A stretch of DNA of 64,000 bases from Urinicoccus massiliensis (GCF_900120405.1 NZ_LT635493.1:961452-1025451); one strand, 5' to 3'. Positions 21,999-33,497 are shown, numbered from the stretch's first letter. Translations and numbers: made by a program. Notes: generated by a model from the sequence alone, not told the origin.

Positions 21999-23926
21999 TG
22001 GCTATTGTCAAGATGAAAAAGTTCCGCCTTTTTTCCTTTAAGGAAAAGAGACGCCAGCTTTTAGATGAATTGCAAAACTTTGAAGATGTGTATTTAATTG
22101 AAAGTAAGTCTGAAAAAGAAGACCTGACCTACAACAGGGAGGACATTGTCAGCACCGATGCGGCCATCCACCAGGTCAAGTTTATCATTGACTTTTTAGA
22201 AGGCTACCAGGAGGAAAAGCCCAAGCTCCGGGAGCTCATTGACGGAAACAAGACCCTTAGCCTGGAAGAAATCCGGCAAAGGGCCCAAATTTTTCCCTAC
22301 CAGGACCACTATGAAGAGGTCCTAGACATCTACCACCGAATTGAAGATGGGCATATGGCCATAGAGAAAATTTCCGGTCATATTGAAGAACTCAAGCCCT
22401 GGGAAAAACTTCCTGTGGCCCCGGGAGACCTAGATAAGTTCACCAGGGTCAAGGCCATAACCGGCCAGGTCCCCAGTCGCTACTACCAAGAATTTGAAAA
22501 AAAGATCCTGGACCTGGACTATGTCTACCTGGACAGGGTCTACCAAGACAAGGACTACAGCTACTACCTGGTGGTGGTGGAAAAATCCCAAGAAAAAGAA
22601 GCAGCAGACCTCTTTAAAAGGCTGGGATTTTCTTCAGTAGACTTAAAAGTCAAGGGTCGGGTTCGGGATATGATTCAAAGAAGCCAGGACTTAATTGAAA
22701 AAAGAGACCAAGAAATCCACCTGGCTGAGGAAGATGCCCACAAGATGACTGTCTATTTGGAAGATTTTCAAGTCTACCATGACTACTTAAAAAATGAGCG
22801 CTTTAAACTTGCCTCTTCGGAAAAATTCCTAACGACGAAAAACATGGACTTAATTGAAGGCTATGTTCCCAGTCCTGCCTTGACAGACTTTGAAGACAGG
22901 GTCCAAAAGATTTTAGGTCAAGACTACTATCTTTTGACCCAGGATGCGGACCGGGATTCTCAAGAAGTTCCCATCCTCTTAAAGAACAACCGGCTGGTAA
23001 AGCCCTTTGAGCTTTTAACCAGCATGTATGCCTATCCAAAATACAATGAAATTGACCCCACGCCCTTTTTCGCCCCCTTCTACTTCCTCTTTGCAGGAAT
23101 TATGGTTGGGGACTTGGGCTATGGACTTTTGGTCTTTATCGGGACCCTTTTGGCCCTGAAGTGTTTCAACCTGGACAAGGGGAAACGGCAGTTTATTCAA
23201 TTTTTTAACTACCTATCCATTTCGACCATGATTTGGGGCTTGATTTTCGGCTCCTTCCTGGGAGGAATTGTCCCCCTGCCGTCCTTAATTGACCCGGCCA
23301 ACCAGGTTATGGAAATGGTTCTTTTATCCATGGTCCTGGGAGGTATCCACCTCTTCTTTGGCCTGGGCCTCCAAGCCTATATGGACATCCGGGACCACAA
23401 ACCCCTGGATGCCTTGTATGACGTAGGTTTTTGGTATATGACCCTGGTAGGGGCTATTGGAACAGGAATCTCCAAGGTCCTAACCATCCAACCCCTGGTG
23501 GCAAAAATTTTATTTGTCACCATGATTATCGGTATGGTAGGGATCCTCTTGACGGGAGGTCGGGCGGAAAAAAGCATTGGTGGCAAGATTGGCTGGGGGG
23601 TTTACTCTCTCTACGGTTTGGCCAACTACATTGGAGACTTTGCCTCCTATTTCCGGCTCATGGCCTTGGTTTTATCCGGCTCTTTTATTGCCGTTGCCGT
23701 CAACATGATTTCAGGTATTTTATTTGGCAAGGGAATTTTAGGAATTCTCTTTGGCCTAGTTATTTTCTTAGTTTTCCAACTTTTTAATGCATTTTTATCC
23801 TATCTATCAGCCTATGTCCATACGGCCCGACTGACTTATGTAGAAATGTTTAATAAGTTCTATGAAGGGGGAGGACGCCCCTTCCGGAAGTTTGTTGAAG
23901 ATTCTGAATATTTCAATGTGAAATAA
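21998..23926 (+). CDS. ntpI: V-type ATPase subunit I (stator a-subunit)
   Basis: A 642-residue stator subunit that carries the ion half-channels against the K ring. A cytoplasmic N-terminal half (about 1-340) is followed by seven to eight membrane segments. DFASYFRLMALVLSGSF carries the conserved Arg used for ion release. The GTG start at 21998 gives the family-typical beginning MAIVKMKKFRLFSF and overlaps the upstream stop by one base. Confidence 0.95.
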   Translation: MAIVKMKKFRLFSFKEKRRQLLDELQNFEDVYLIESKSEKEDLTYNREDIVSTDAAIHQVKFIIDFLEGYQEEKPKLRELIDGNKTLSLEEIRQRAQIFPYQDHYEEVLDIYHRIEDGHMAIEKISGHIEELKPWEKLPVAPGDLDKFTRVKAITGQVPSRYYQEFEKKILDLDYVYLDRVYQDKDYSYYLVVVEKSQEKEAADLFKRLGFSSVDLKVKGRVRDMIQRSQDLIEKRDQEIHLAEEDAHKMTVYLEDFQVYHDYLKNERFKLASSEKFLTTKNMDLIEGYVPSPALTDFEDRVQKILGQDYYLLTQDADRDSQEVPILLKNNRLVKPFELLTSMYAYPKYNEIDPTPFFAPFYFLFAGIMVGDLGYGLLVFIGTLLALKCFNLDKGKRQFIQFFNYLSISTMIWGLIFGSFLGGIVPLPSLIDPANQVMEMVLLSMVLGGIHLFFGLGLQAYMDIRDHKPLDALYDVGFWYMTLVGAIGTGISKVLTIQPLVAKILFVTMIIGMVGILLTGGRAEKSIGGKIGWGVYSLYGLANYIGDFASYFRLMALVLSGSFIAVAVNMISGILFGKGILGILFGLVIFLVFQLFNAFLSYLSAYVHTARLTYVEMFNKFYEGGGRPFRKFVEDSEYFNVK

Positions 23927-24424
<498 letters not shown>

Positions 24425-24432
24425 GAGGACCT

Positions 24433-24987
24433 ATGTCGAATTTAGATAACATTTTAGAAAAAATTCATGCCGATGCAGAAAATGAAGCTAAAGTTATCTT
24501 AGACCAAGCCAATAGAGAAAAAGAAGCCATTCTGGCAGAAAAGAAAAAACAGGGGGAAGACGACTACCATAGGATCCTTAAAAAGGCTGAAGAAGAAGCC
24601 AAGGTGGCCTATGAAAAGGTCAAGTCTAAAAACAGCCTCAAGTCCAGAGACCGGATTCTTGCCAAGGAAGAAGAAGTGGTAGATGCCGTCCTGGCCCGGG
24701 TTAAGGACCAGTTAAAGGCCATGGATAGCCAGAGCTTTATAGGCTATCTAAAAAAAGCCCTGGCCCAAGTGGGCGACAGCCAAGCCTACTCTTTAAGAGT
24801 TCCGGAAAAATACTACCAAGAGGTTCAAAAGGAAAACCTCCCTGTAAGGCTTCTGGAAGATTTTGTAGACCAAGGATTTGTCTTATCTTCTGGAAATATT
24901 ATCTATAACGGCAGCTTTGATAACTTGATAGAGTCTAAAAAGGACGAATTGGAAAAGATGGTTTCAGACCAGCTGTTTGAAAAATAG
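24433..24987 (+). CDS. ntpE: V-type ATPase subunit E
   Basis: A 184-residue peripheral-stalk protein with a long charged N-terminal helix (about 1-80) and a globular C-terminal domain ending in DNLIESKKDELEKMVSDQLF. It pairs with the G/H subunit to hold the catalytic head. It starts 8 bases after ntpK with AGGAGG overlapping the upstream stop. Confidence 0.9.
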   Translation: MSNLDNILEKIHADAENEAKVILDQANREKEAILAEKKKQGEDDYHRILKKAEEEAKVAYEKVKSKNSLKSRDRILAKEEEVVDAVLARVKDQLKAMDSQSFIGYLKKALAQVGDSQAYSLRVPEKYYQEVQKENLPVRLLEDFVDQGFVLSSGNIIYNGSFDNLIESKKDELEKMVSDQLFEK

Positions 24988-24995
24988 GAGGAAAA

Positions 24996-26006
24996 ATGGA
25001 TAGAAGTAAATTCATCCAAGCTTCTGCAAGGATTCGGGTCTTAGAGAAAAAACTTTTAAACCAGGCCAGCTACCAAAGGCTGGTGGAAAGCAAAAGTCTA
25101 AGCGAGGCCCTGCACATCTTGTCCGACTCAGTCTACCAAACAGCCATCCATTCCCTGGGAAATGACCGGGACTATGAATATGTCTTGAAACAAGAGCTTG
25201 TCAAGACCTTTAAGGACCTGTATGAAATTTCACCGGACCCAGGGCCTGTGGACCTCTTGTCCGTGGAATACTACTACCACAACCTCAAGGTCTTGGCCAA
25301 GGAAAGCATGACCCAGCAAGACTTGGAAACCTCTTATGTTTCCCTGGGGCTTTTGGATATTAAAAAGGCCCAGGACCTTTTAAACAACCATGAAGGCAAG
25401 ATTGCCTCCAAGAGTTTGTCTAGGGCCATAAAAATCGTGGAAGAGGCCATGGCCATCTATGAAGAGTGGTCAGATCCTCAGGACATTGACCTCTACATCG
25501 ACCGGGCACAAATCCAGAGGATGCAAGAGCTGGTGGATGAAATGGACGTAGACATGTTTCGGGACTATATAAAGGCCTATATTGACTTTTCCAACATAGG
25601 GACCTTCTTCCGGAACAAGACCAAGGTTATGGACTTAAAGTTTTTACAAAAGGTCCTTTATGATGGCGGGGAAATTCCCAAAAAAGACTATTACGACTAC
25701 CTAAATGCAGAACTGGATAGTGACAGCAAGATCTTTACCCAGACGAAAATTGCCAAGTATGTCCGGCGAGGCCTGGACGTTTTTGATGAGAAAAACTCCC
25801 TGGGCCAACTGGAAGCCGAACTGAACCGGTATTGCATGGACTTGATTAAACAAAGCAAGACCATGACCTATGGGCCGGAAGTAATTTTTTCTTATGGCCT
25901 GGCCAAGGAAATGGAAATCAAAAACTTGCGCTTGATTTTAATTGCCAAGGCCAATGACATTCCCAGTGAAAGTATAAAAGAAAGGCTACGTGATAGTTAT
26001 GTATAG
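24996..26006 (+). CDS. ntpC: V-type ATPase subunit C (central stalk d-type)
   Basis: A 336-residue helical socket protein that joins the central rotor shaft to the K ring. Arg-rich N-terminus ([13 protein letters not shown]) and repeated three-fold helical units, with YSIDLYIDR-like and [11 protein letters not shown]-like segments typical of the family (here [10 protein letters not shown] and [13 protein letters not shown]). AGGAGG precedes the ATG. Its end overlaps the start of subunit F by 8 bases. Confidence 0.92.
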   Translation: MDRSKFIQASARIRVLEKKLLNQASYQRLVESKSLSEALHILSDSVYQTAIHSLGNDRDYEYVLKQELVKTFKDLYEISPDPGPVDLLSVEYYYHNLKVLAKESMTQQDLETSYVSLGLLDIKKAQDLLNNHEGKIASKSLSRAIKIVEEAMAIYEEWSDPQDIDLYIDRAQIQRMQELVDEMDVDMFRDYIKAYIDFSNIGTFFRNKTKVMDLKFLQKVLYDGGEIPKKDYYDYLNAELDSDSKIFTQTKIAKYVRRGLDVFDEKNSLGQLEAELNRYCMDLIKQSKTMTYGPEVIFSYGLAKEMEIKNLRLILIAKANDIPSESIKERLRDSYV

Positions 26007-26307
26007 GATCGCAGTTCTTGGAGATAAGGATTCGGTAACGGCCTTTAAAGCCCTGGGAATTGATGTGTATATTGCCTACGAAGCAGAAGAGGCGAGAGAT
26101 CAAATTGATGGTTTGGCCAAGGACCAATACGGGGTGATTTTCATCACCGAAGACCTGGCCCAAAAGATACCAAAAACCATTGCAAGATACGACGAAGTAA
26201 TGACACCGGCGATTATTTTAATTCCATCCAACAAGGGAAGCCTTGGCATTGGCATGGACAAGCTCAACAAAAATGTTGAAAAAGCCGTTGGTGCAAATAT
26301 ATTGTAA
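25999..26307 (+). CDS. V-type ATPase subunit F
   Basis: A small central-stalk subunit of 102 residues ([20 protein letters not shown]). The GDKDSV segment and the ending [19 protein letters not shown] are family hallmarks. I start it at ATG 25999, where the protein begins as relatives do; the earlier GTG at 25990 is less likely. It binds subunit D and is thought to tune ATP hydrolysis in homologues. Confidence 0.9.
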   Translation: MYRIAVLGDKDSVTAFKALGIDVYIAYEAEEARDQIDGLAKDQYGVIFITEDLAQKIPKTIARYDEVMTPAIILIPSNKGSLGIGMDKLNKNVEKAVGANIL

Positions 26308-26318
26308 GGGGGACTTTT

Positions 26319-28091
26319 TTGAAACAAGGAAAGATAATAAAAGTATCCGGCCCTCTTGTTGTGGCATCGGGCATGGAAGATGCCAATGTCTATGACGTTG
26401 TGGAGGTTTCAGATAACAAACTCATTGGTGAAATTATAGAAATGCGGGGGGACAAGGCCTCCATCCAAGTATATGAAGAAACCACCGGGATAGGCCCTGG
26501 AGATGTGGTTGTTACAACAGGTTTGCCCCTGTCTGTAGAGCTGGGACCCGGACTTTTAGAGCAGATGTTTGATGGAATTCAAAGACCACTGCAAAGCTTA
26601 CAAGACCTGGCAGGAGACTTTTTAGAAAGAGGCGTCACAGCCTACCATTTAAACCGGGAAAAGAAATGGACCTTTAAGGCCACAGCCAAGGTGGGGGACC
26701 AAGTGGAAGCCGGAGACATCCTAGGCCAGGTCCAAGAAACACCAGTTATTGTCCATAAGATTATGGTGCCCAATGGGGTGGCAGGGAAGATTCTTGAAAT
26801 TAAGGAAGGAGACTTTACCGTTGACCAAACCATTGCTGTTTTAGAAACAGAAAAGGGCAAAAAAGAATTAAATATGATCCAAAAGTGGCCCGTCCGTCGC
26901 GGCCGGCCCTACCAAAAGAAGGTTGACCCCAACACTCCTTTGGTAACAGGACAAAGGGTTATTGATACCTTCTTCCCCATTACAAAAGGGGGAACTGCAG
27001 CTATTCCAGGACCCTTTGGATCTGGGAAAACAGTGGTTCAACATCAATTGGCAAAATGGGCCGATGCTGAAATTGTGGTTTATGTAGGTTGCGGAGAACG
27101 TGGAAATGAAATGACTGACGTATTGATGGAATTCCCAGAATTGATTGACCAAGAAACTGGCGAATCCATTATGAAGCGGACGGTTTTAATTGCCAACACC
27201 TCCAACATGCCAGTAGCCGCTCGGGAGGCCTCCATCTATACAGGGATTACCATTTCCGAATACTACCGGGACATGGGTTATTCCGTAGCCATGATGGCAG
27301 ATTCCACCTCTCGTTGGGCCGAAGCCCTGCGGGAAATGAGTGGTCGTTTGGAAGAAATGCCTGGTGATGAAGGTTACCCAGCCTACTTGGCATCTCGGAT
27401 TGCTGAATTCTATGAACGAGCTGGCCGGGTGGAATGTATGGGTCAAGACCAAAGAGAAGGAGCTCTTTCCGTCATTGGAGCCGTGTCTCCACCAGGAGGG
27501 GATATTTCTGAACCCGTTACCCAAAACACCCTGCGGATTGTAAAGATCTTCTGGCGTCTGGACTACGACCTGTCCTACCAACGCCACTTCCCTGCCATTA
27601 ACTGGATTGATTCCTATTCCCTCTACCAAGGGAAAATCGACAAGTACCTGGACCAAAACGTCAACAAGGACTTTTCCAACTACCGGAAACAAGCCATGGC
27701 CCTCTTACAGGAGGAAACATCCCTCTTGGAAATTGTCCGCCTGGTTGGACGGGACACCCTGTCTGAAAAAGACCAGTTTAAATTGGACATTAGCAAGTCT
27801 TTGAGAGAAGACTACCTCCAACAAAATGCCTTCCATGATGTGGACACCTATTGCTCCCTAGAAAAGCAATACAAGATGCTCTACACCATCTTGAACTTCT
27901 ACGATAAGGGCCTCAAGGCCTTGGACAATGGAGCATATCTGGAAGAAATTGAAGAATTAGATGTTGTGGAAAAAATTTCCAGAATGAAATATGTTTGTGA
28001 ATGTGACCTGGAAGAGATTGATGCCATCAATGAGAGCATCGACCAAGAAACCAAGGCTCTATACCGGGAGAGGGGTGACATGAATGCTTAA
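26319..28091 (+). CDS. ntpA: V-type ATPase catalytic subunit A
   Basis: The 590-residue catalytic subunit. The P-loop GPFGSGKTV lies near residue 230, preceded by the non-homologous insert that marks V-type A subunits (about 110-200). [11 protein letters not shown] and [14 protein letters not shown] are characteristic. Start is TTG at 26319 with AAGGGGGA upstream; the resulting [16 protein letters not shown] is the normal family start. It overlaps subunit B by 8 bases. Confidence 0.98.
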   Translation: MKQGKIIKVSGPLVVASGMEDANVYDVVEVSDNKLIGEIIEMRGDKASIQVYEETTGIGPGDVVVTTGLPLSVELGPGLLEQMFDGIQRPLQSLQDLAGDFLERGVTAYHLNREKKWTFKATAKVGDQVEAGDILGQVQETPVIVHKIMVPNGVAGKILEIKEGDFTVDQTIAVLETEKGKKELNMIQKWPVRRGRPYQKKVDPNTPLVTGQRVIDTFFPITKGGTAAIPGPFGSGKTVVQHQLAKWADAEIVVYVGCGERGNEMTDVLMEFPELIDQETGESIMKRTVLIANTSNMPVAAREASIYTGITISEYYRDMGYSVAMMADSTSRWAEALREMSGRLEEMPGDEGYPAYLASRIAEFYERAGRVECMGQDQREGALSVIGAVSPPGGDISEPVTQNTLRIVKIFWRLDYDLSYQRHFPAINWIDSYSLYQGKIDKYLDQNVNKDFSNYRKQAMALLQEETSLLEIVRLVGRDTLSEKDQFKLDISKSLREDYLQQNAFHDVDTYCSLEKQYKMLYTILNFYDKGLKALDNGAYLEEIEELDVVEKISRMKYVCECDLEEIDAINESIDQETKALYRERGDMNA

Positions 28092-29484
28092 AGAATACAA
28101 GTCTGTAAACGAAGTTGTGGGCCCTTTGATGATGGTGGAAGGCGTAGAAGGTGTTAACTATGAAGAACTAGTGGACATCCAAATGCAAACAGGAGAGCAC
28201 CGCCGAGGTAGGGTTATTGAAATCGACCAAGACAAGGCCATGGTGCAAATCTTTGAAGGATCCAGTGGGATTAACCTAAAGGACACCTCTGTCCGTTTCC
28301 TGGGTCGTCCCTTGGAACTTGGTGTCAGCAAGGACATGATTGGCAGGGTCTTTGACGGCCTGGGCCGTCCCATTGACGATGGCCCCAAGATTGTTCCCGA
28401 TAAAAAAATCGATATCAACGGGACCCCTATCAACCCCGTTAGTCGGGACTATCCTTCGGAATTTATCCAAACAGGAGTTTCCGTTATTGATGGATTAAAC
28501 ACCCTGGTACGGGGGCAAAAACTCCCCATCTTCTCAGCAGCAGGTCTGCCCCATAATGACCTGGCCGCCCAAATTGCCCGGCAAGCCAAGGTATTGGGAG
28601 GAGGAGACTTCGCTGTTGTCTTTACAGCCATGGGGATTACCTTTGAAGAAGCCCAATACTTTATCGATGACTTAACAGAAACAGGCGCTATTGACCGGTC
28701 CGTTCTCTTTATGAACCTGGCCGATGACCCTGCCATTGAACGGTTGGCCACACCAAAAATGGCCCTGACTTGTGCCGAATACCTTGCCTTTGACCTGGGC
28801 ATGCACGTTTTAGTTGTCATGACCGATATGACCAACTATGCAGAAGCCCTAAGGGAAGTTTCCGCAGCCCGGAAGGAAGTTCCTGGTCGTCGGGGTTACC
28901 CCGGTTACCTCTATACTGACTTAGCCGGTATCTATGAACGGGCCGGCCGAATCAAGGGACGGGAAGGATCCATTACCCAAATCCCCATCCTAACCATGCC
29001 AGAAGGGGACATCACCCACCCCATTCCTGACTTGACAGGCTATATTACAGAAGGACAAATCATCCTGTCCACAGAACTCTTCAAGCAAGGTCTAGAACCT
29101 CCCATCAATGCCATCCCATCCCTGTCTCGGTTGAAAGACAAGGGGATTGGTCAAGGCAAGACCCGGGAAGACCATGCCGACACCATGAACCAAATCTATG
29201 CAGCCTATACAGCTGGTAAGGATGCCAAGGAATTGTCCGCCATCTTGGGGGAAACAGCCCTGTCCAAGGCAGACAAGGCCTTTGCCAAATTTGCCGACGA
29301 GTTTGAAAAACGCTATGTATCCCAAGGCTTTTACACCAACCGGTCCATTGAAGAAACCCTGAACCTGGGTTGGGAGCTCTTGAGTTACATTCCCAGAACC
29401 GAGCTCAAGAGAATTGATGATAAGCTCATTGAAAAATACCTAGGCCAGGATGAAGGAAGTCAAGAGATAGAAGAAGAGGAATAA
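28084..29484 (+). CDS. ntpB: V-type ATPase subunit B
   Basis: The 466-residue regulatory nucleotide-binding subunit alternating with A in the head. It has [59 protein letters not shown] in place of a P-loop, and [31 protein letters not shown]. It ends in an acidic tail. ATG 28084 lies inside the end of ntpA. Confidence 0.97.
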   Translation: MLKEYKSVNEVVGPLMMVEGVEGVNYEELVDIQMQTGEHRRGRVIEIDQDKAMVQIFEGSSGINLKDTSVRFLGRPLELGVSKDMIGRVFDGLGRPIDDGPKIVPDKKIDINGTPINPVSRDYPSEFIQTGVSVIDGLNTLVRGQKLPIFSAAGLPHNDLAAQIARQAKVLGGGDFAVVFTAMGITFEEAQYFIDDLTETGAIDRSVLFMNLADDPAIERLATPKMALTCAEYLAFDLGMHVLVVMTDMTNYAEALREVSAARKEVPGRRGYPGYLYTDLAGIYERAGRIKGREGSITQIPILTMPEGDITHPIPDLTGYITEGQIILSTELFKQGLEPPINAIPSLSRLKDKGIGQGKTREDHADTMNQIYAAYTAGKDAKELSAILGETALSKADKAFAKFADEFEKRYVSQGFYTNRSIEETLNLGWELLSYIPRTELKRIDDKLIEKYLGQDEGSQEIEEEE

Positions 29485-29485
29485 T

Positions 29486-30172
29486 ATGACTGTTTTAAAT
29501 ATTAATCCTACCCGGATGAACCTCTCCCTACTGAAAAAAAGATTGTCCACCTCCACCCGGGGGCACAAACTTTTAAAAGACAAGCAGGATGAGCTCATGC
29601 GGCAATTTATCGACCTGATTAAAGAAAACAAACGCCTCAGGGGAGAGGTAGAAAGAGAATTGGCCCTTTCCTTCCAAGACTTTTTACTGGCCTCGGCCCT
29701 TATGAGTCCGGAAATGTTGGAAGCTGCCATCTCCATCCCCATCAAGAGGACCTACCTGGATATCCAAGTGGAAAATGTCATGAGTGTCCAGGTTCCCAAG
29801 ATGACCTTTAAAACCGAGGACATTGCAGTCAATGATTCCGGCCTGCCCTATGGCTATTTGGAAACAACAGCCGACCTAGACGAGGCCATGATGAAATTAA
29901 ACCAAGTCCTCCAAAGACTCTTGGACCTGGCCCAAAAGGAAAAAGCCGCCCAGCTTATGGCCGATGAAATTGAAAAGACCAGACGCCGGGTCAACGCCTT
30001 GGAATTTAGAACCATCCCCGACCTGGAAGACACCATTAAATACATCCGGGCCAAGTTGGATGAAAATGAACGGGCCAACATCACCAGGTTGATGAAGGTC
30101 AAGGACATTATTTCCAAGGAAGAGGAAAAAGAAGAAAAAAGAAAAAGAAGAATTGAAGAATTAGAAGCTTGA
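29486..30172 (+). CDS. ntpD: V-type ATPase subunit D (central shaft)
   Basis: A 228-residue coiled-coil shaft subunit. The N-terminal NINPTRMNLSLLKKRL and RGHKLLKDKQDELMRQF and the C-terminal RRVNALEFRTIPDLEDTI are diagnostic. The tail is strongly Glu/Lys/Arg-rich. It is the last gene of the operon, one base after ntpB, and is followed at once by a terminator. Confidence 0.97.
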   Translation: MTVLNINPTRMNLSLLKKRLSTSTRGHKLLKDKQDELMRQFIDLIKENKRLRGEVERELALSFQDFLLASALMSPEMLEAAISIPIKRTYLDIQVENVMSVQVPKMTFKTEDIAVNDSGLPYGYLETTADLDEAMMKLNQVLQRLLDLAQKEKAAQLMADEIEKTRRRVNALEFRTIPDLEDTIKYIRAKLDENERANITRLMKVKDIISKEEEKEEKRKRRIEELEA

Positions 30173-30174
30173 AA

Positions 30175-30207
30175 AAATGCCAAAGGTTGCCTTTGGCATT
30201 TTCTTTA
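30175..30207 (+). terminator. Terminator of the V-ATPase operon
   Basis: AAATGCCAAAGG-TTG-CCTTTGGCATTTT hairpin followed by a T-rich tract. Confidence 0.92.
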
Positions 30208-30337
30208 GTCTTTTTACTAAGGAACTATTCTCCTTTCCTATGGCCATATCAGAGCTAGGGAAAAATTTTCGTAAGAGGAGATTCTTGGCCGAGATTTTGT
30301 TATAATAAAAGGTAAATTTGACTTGAAGGGTGATGTA

Positions 30338-31684
30338 ATGAAAAGATTGAAACAAGTCCTTGTGGGGATGTTAATTCTTGCCGTGGTCTTGACACCGGGG
30401 CCGTCCTTTGCCATGGAGGAGCCGAAAATTACGGCAAAAGGGGCCATTGTTATGGATTATGACACAGGCCAGGTCCTTTATGAAAAAAATGCGGACAAGG
30501 CCTATTCTTCGGCCTCCATGGCCAAGGTGATGACGGCTTATTTGATCCTGGACGCCATCCACCGGGGAGACCTTAGCTGGGATACGATGATTCCGATTTC
30601 GGACAAGGCCCGGACCCAATCTCCTTGGGACAAAACTCCCTTTGCTGAAGAGGAGCGTTTGGGAGACTTGTTTGACCCCTACATGGTTCGGAGCAACAAC
30701 CAAATGGGGATTGCTATTGCGGAATACATGGGTGGTGGTTCGGAGGACGGCTTTGTGGACCTAATGAACCAAAAGGCCAGGGACCTGGGGCTGGATGCTT
30801 ATTATACGGAGGCCAACGGCCTCAAGCCCAACCAAGTGACAGCCAGGGCCCAGGCGCTTTTGACCCGGTCCATTATCAAGGAATATCCGGAGATTTTAAA
30901 GACCACGTCCAAGCACCAGGCCCGGTTTAAAGACCAGGTCTACCGGTCCACCAACAAATTTTATCGAGACTTTCGTTACTTCAAAGGCGTGGACGGTTTT
31001 AAAACAGGGTCGGCTCCCTATTCGGGCCAATGTCTCACCACAACTTGTACCCGCCGGGGCAGGCGGTTGATCTCTGTGGTCATGGGTTCCCAGGGCAAGG
31101 ACCGGCGCTACTATGACACCATGAAGATAATAAACTATGCTTGCGAACTTTCCACCACTTCCCCCTGGGCAAAAGATGTTCCTAAACGTGCCGACCGGGA
31201 GAATATGAACACGGCCGCCTACAAGGGGCTGGCAACTTTTCGGGGGAGAGAACCCATGAGCCGGGGAGAATTTACCCTATTGATGGCCCTGACCCTGGCC
31301 TTGCCCATGGAGGAAGGCCAGACGGAATTTAGGGATGTCCCGGAGGATGCCTACTATGCCAAGGCCATTGCTGCCGCCAAAAAGGCCGGCCTAGTGGATG
31401 GGTACGGAGAGGGTATCTTCCGCCCGGAAAAACTCATCAGTCGTGAGGAAATGGCCCGGATGGTTTACGCCGCCATGGGCTATGATGACTCCTCTGTGGA
31501 TCCTTCCTTTAAGGACTGGGAAAAAATCCACCCCCTATACCGCAAGGCCGTGGCGGGTTTAACAGCGCGTAAAATTTTACATGGCCGCAGTGGGGGCCTC
31601 TTCGCTCCCCAGGGGACAGCCAGCCGGGAGGAAGCCAGCCTGATGATGTTGAACTTAAGAGACCAAGTGGAGAAAAAATCATAG
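30338..31684 (+). CDS. SLH-domain D-alanyl-D-alanine carboxypeptidase (peptidase S11)
   Basis: A secreted penicillin-binding protein that trims peptidoglycan stem peptides. A signal peptide (MKRLKQVLVGMLILAVV ... SFA) is followed by the S11 domain with all three active-site motifs: SMAK (SxxK), SNN (SxN) and KTG in DGFKTGSAP. The C-terminal 150 residues carry SLH-like repeats (FRDVPEDAYYAKAIAAAKKAGLVDGYGEG and a second copy), which would anchor it to a secondary wall polymer. I start at ATG 30338, with AAGGGTG upstream, rather than TTG five codons earlier. TATAAT at 30301-30306 may be its -10. Confidence 0.93.
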   Translation: MKRLKQVLVGMLILAVVLTPGPSFAMEEPKITAKGAIVMDYDTGQVLYEKNADKAYSSASMAKVMTAYLILDAIHRGDLSWDTMIPISDKARTQSPWDKTPFAEEERLGDLFDPYMVRSNNQMGIAIAEYMGGGSEDGFVDLMNQKARDLGLDAYYTEANGLKPNQVTARAQALLTRSIIKEYPEILKTTSKHQARFKDQVYRSTNKFYRDFRYFKGVDGFKTGSAPYSGQCLTTTCTRRGRRLISVVMGSQGKDRRYYDTMKIINYACELSTTSPWAKDVPKRADRENMNTAAYKGLATFRGREPMSRGEFTLLMALTLALPMEEGQTEFRDVPEDAYYAKAIAAAKKAGLVDGYGEGIFRPEKLISREEMARMVYAAMGYDDSSVDPSFKDWEKIHPLYRKAVAGLTARKILHGRSGGLFAPQGTASREEASLMMLNLRDQVEKKS

Positions 31685-31696
31685 AATGCCAATGAC

Positions 31697-31733
31697 AAAG
31701 CTCTAGGCTTTCCTGCTAAGCCTGGAGCTTTTT
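31697..31733 (+). terminator. Terminator after the carboxypeptidase gene
   Basis: AAAGCTCTAGGCTT paired with AAGCCTGGAGCTTT, then a short T-run. Confidence 0.85.
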
Positions 31734-31850
31734 CTTATGGGAAAAAGTAGGAATTGGATTGGAAAAGGCTTGGTTTATTTACAGGCCCTCCTATGGTATA
31801 ATAAAAGAATAAAATTAAAAATAAAGAGATTAAAATAAAGGAGAGGTAGA

Positions 31851-33113
31851 GTGGAAAAAATTCAAGTCACTTCCAGCGGACCCCTAAGAGGCAAGGTCCG
31901 GGTTAGTGGAGCAAAAAATGCGGCTCTTCCCATCATTGCAGCATCCCTACTGGGGACAGAGGATATTTACCTAGAAGAGGTTCCGGACTTAAAAGATGTG
32001 AAAATTATGTGCCAGGTTTTGGAAAGCCTGGGGGCGGATGTCCAACCTTTGGGGCCTGGAGAATTGAAGATCAATGCCAGCAAGATCAACAACTATAAGA
32101 CCAAGTATGAGCTCATGAGTAAGATGCGGGCCTCTTTTCTCGTCATGGGTCCCCTCTTGGGCCGTCTGGGCCGGACGGAAAATTCCCTGCCTGGGGGTTG
32201 CAACATCGGGTCCAGACCCATTGACCTCCACTTAAAGGGCTTCCGGGCCCTGGGTGTGGAAGTGGAAGAGGACATTGGAAATGTTTTAGCCTATACAGAC
32301 CACTTACAGGGGGGGCGGATTTATTTGGACTTCCCCTCTGTAGGGGCTACAGAAAATATCATGATGGCGGCTGTTTTGGCCGAGGGAGAAACCATCATTG
32401 ACAATGCCGCCATGGAACCGGAAATTGTGGACCTGGCCAGCTTTTTAGGCAAGTTGGGGGCCCGGGTTACCGGAGCTGGAACGTCCACCATCCGGATTCG
32501 AGGGGTCAAGGAGCTGGGAGGCACCAAGCACAGCATCATTCCCGACCGGATTGAAGCCGGTACCCTTATGGTGGCCGGAGCCATTACCGGTGGGGATGTC
32601 TTGGTTGAAAACATCATTCCCTCCCACATGAAACCCATTATAGCCAAGCTCCAAGAAGCTGGTTGCCTGGTGGAAGAATTTGACGATGCAGTCCGGGTCA
32701 AGGGGGGCCAAGACCTGAAGGCCATCAACATCAAGACCCTGCCCTATCCGGGTTTTCCTACGGACATGCAGGCCCAATTTATCGCCCTTATGACCCAGTG
32801 CAAGGGAACCAGTACGGCCATTGAAACTGTTTTTGAAAACCGCTTTATGCACGTAGATGAGCTGAAAAAAATGAAGGCGGACATCAGTGTAGATGAACGG
32901 GTGGCCATGATTAGCGGGGGTAAAAAGCTCAAGGGAGCCAAGGTCAATGCCACGGACTTAAGAGCCGGAGCCGCCTTAATCCTAGCCGGCCTGGTAGCCG
33001 ATGGGGTCACTGAGGTGGGAGAAATCTACCATATTGACCGGGGCTATGAAAATATCGAAGAAAAATTTAGGAGTCTGGGGGCCAATATTCAAAGGGTCCA
33101 AGTAGACCAATAA
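31851..33113 (+). CDS. murA: UDP-N-acetylglucosamine 1-carboxyvinyltransferase
   Basis: The first committed step of peptidoglycan synthesis, adding enolpyruvate from PEP to UDP-GlcNAc. The 420 residues contain SGAKNAALPIIAASLL with the catalytic Lys, LPGGCNIGSRPIDLH with the fosfomycin-target Cys (about residue 117), and the C-terminal DLRAGAALILAGL. Start is GTG at 31851 after AAGGAGAGG. A TATAAT at 31797-31802 may be its -10. It is monocistronic and followed by a terminator. Confidence 0.97.
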   Translation: MEKIQVTSSGPLRGKVRVSGAKNAALPIIAASLLGTEDIYLEEVPDLKDVKIMCQVLESLGADVQPLGPGELKINASKINNYKTKYELMSKMRASFLVMGPLLGRLGRTENSLPGGCNIGSRPIDLHLKGFRALGVEVEEDIGNVLAYTDHLQGGRIYLDFPSVGATENIMMAAVLAEGETIIDNAAMEPEIVDLASFLGKLGARVTGAGTSTIRIRGVKELGGTKHSIIPDRIEAGTLMVAGAITGGDVLVENIIPSHMKPIIAKLQEAGCLVEEFDDAVRVKGGQDLKAINIKTLPYPGFPTDMQAQFIALMTQCKGTSTAIETVFENRFMHVDELKKMKADISVDERVAMISGGKKLKGAKVNATDLRAGAALILAGLVADGVTEVGEIYHIDRGYENIEEKFRSLGANIQRVQVDQ

Positions 33114-33118
33114 ATTTT

Positions 33119-33147
33119 AAAATAGGGGTGGAGACACCTCTATTTTT
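33119..33147 (+). terminator. Terminator after murA
   Basis: AAAATAGGGGTG-GAGA-CACCTCTATTTTT hairpin with a trailing T-run. Confidence 0.88.
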
Positions 33148-33296
33148 GTAGAAAAATTTAAGAGCATGCTTTTTTTGGTAAAAATTGGGTATAAAAGAAA
33201 GACTAAGAGGGCTATTTTACTTGGGACTAGAAACTTTTTGATTCTCGAGCCTTGGATAAAGAGTTTCAAGGATGGCCAAGAAAAGAGGAGATTTTT

Positions 33297-33497
33297 ATGA
33301 AAAATAAGTGGAGAAATCTTTTTATCGCAGTGCTTATATGTGCTGTAGTTGGGGTAGTCTTAAGCTATTTGAATGGTGAAGGGGCCCATATAGTTGGCAA
33401 TGAAAAAATCGCTGTAGCCATTGCCCTTGTAGGAGGTGCGATTCCCTTGTACAATTTATTTATAGGGCCAAAAAATAGGGGAGGAAAAAGGAAATAA
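33297..33497 (+). CDS. Small two-span membrane protein, unknown
   Basis: A 66-residue protein starting at ATG 33297 with AGAGGAG upstream. It has two hydrophobic segments (NLFIAVLICAVVGVVLSYL and KIAVAIALVGGAIPLYNLF) separated by a short polar loop, and a basic tail GPKNRGGKRK. An upstream in-frame TTG would add 15 unlikely residues. AT-rich compared with murA. I do not recognise the family; the tail predicts a positive end facing the cytoplasm. Confidence 0.65.
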   Translation: MKNKWRNLFIAVLICAVVGVVLSYLNGEGAHIVGNEKIAVAIALVGGAIPLYNLFIGPKNRGGKRK

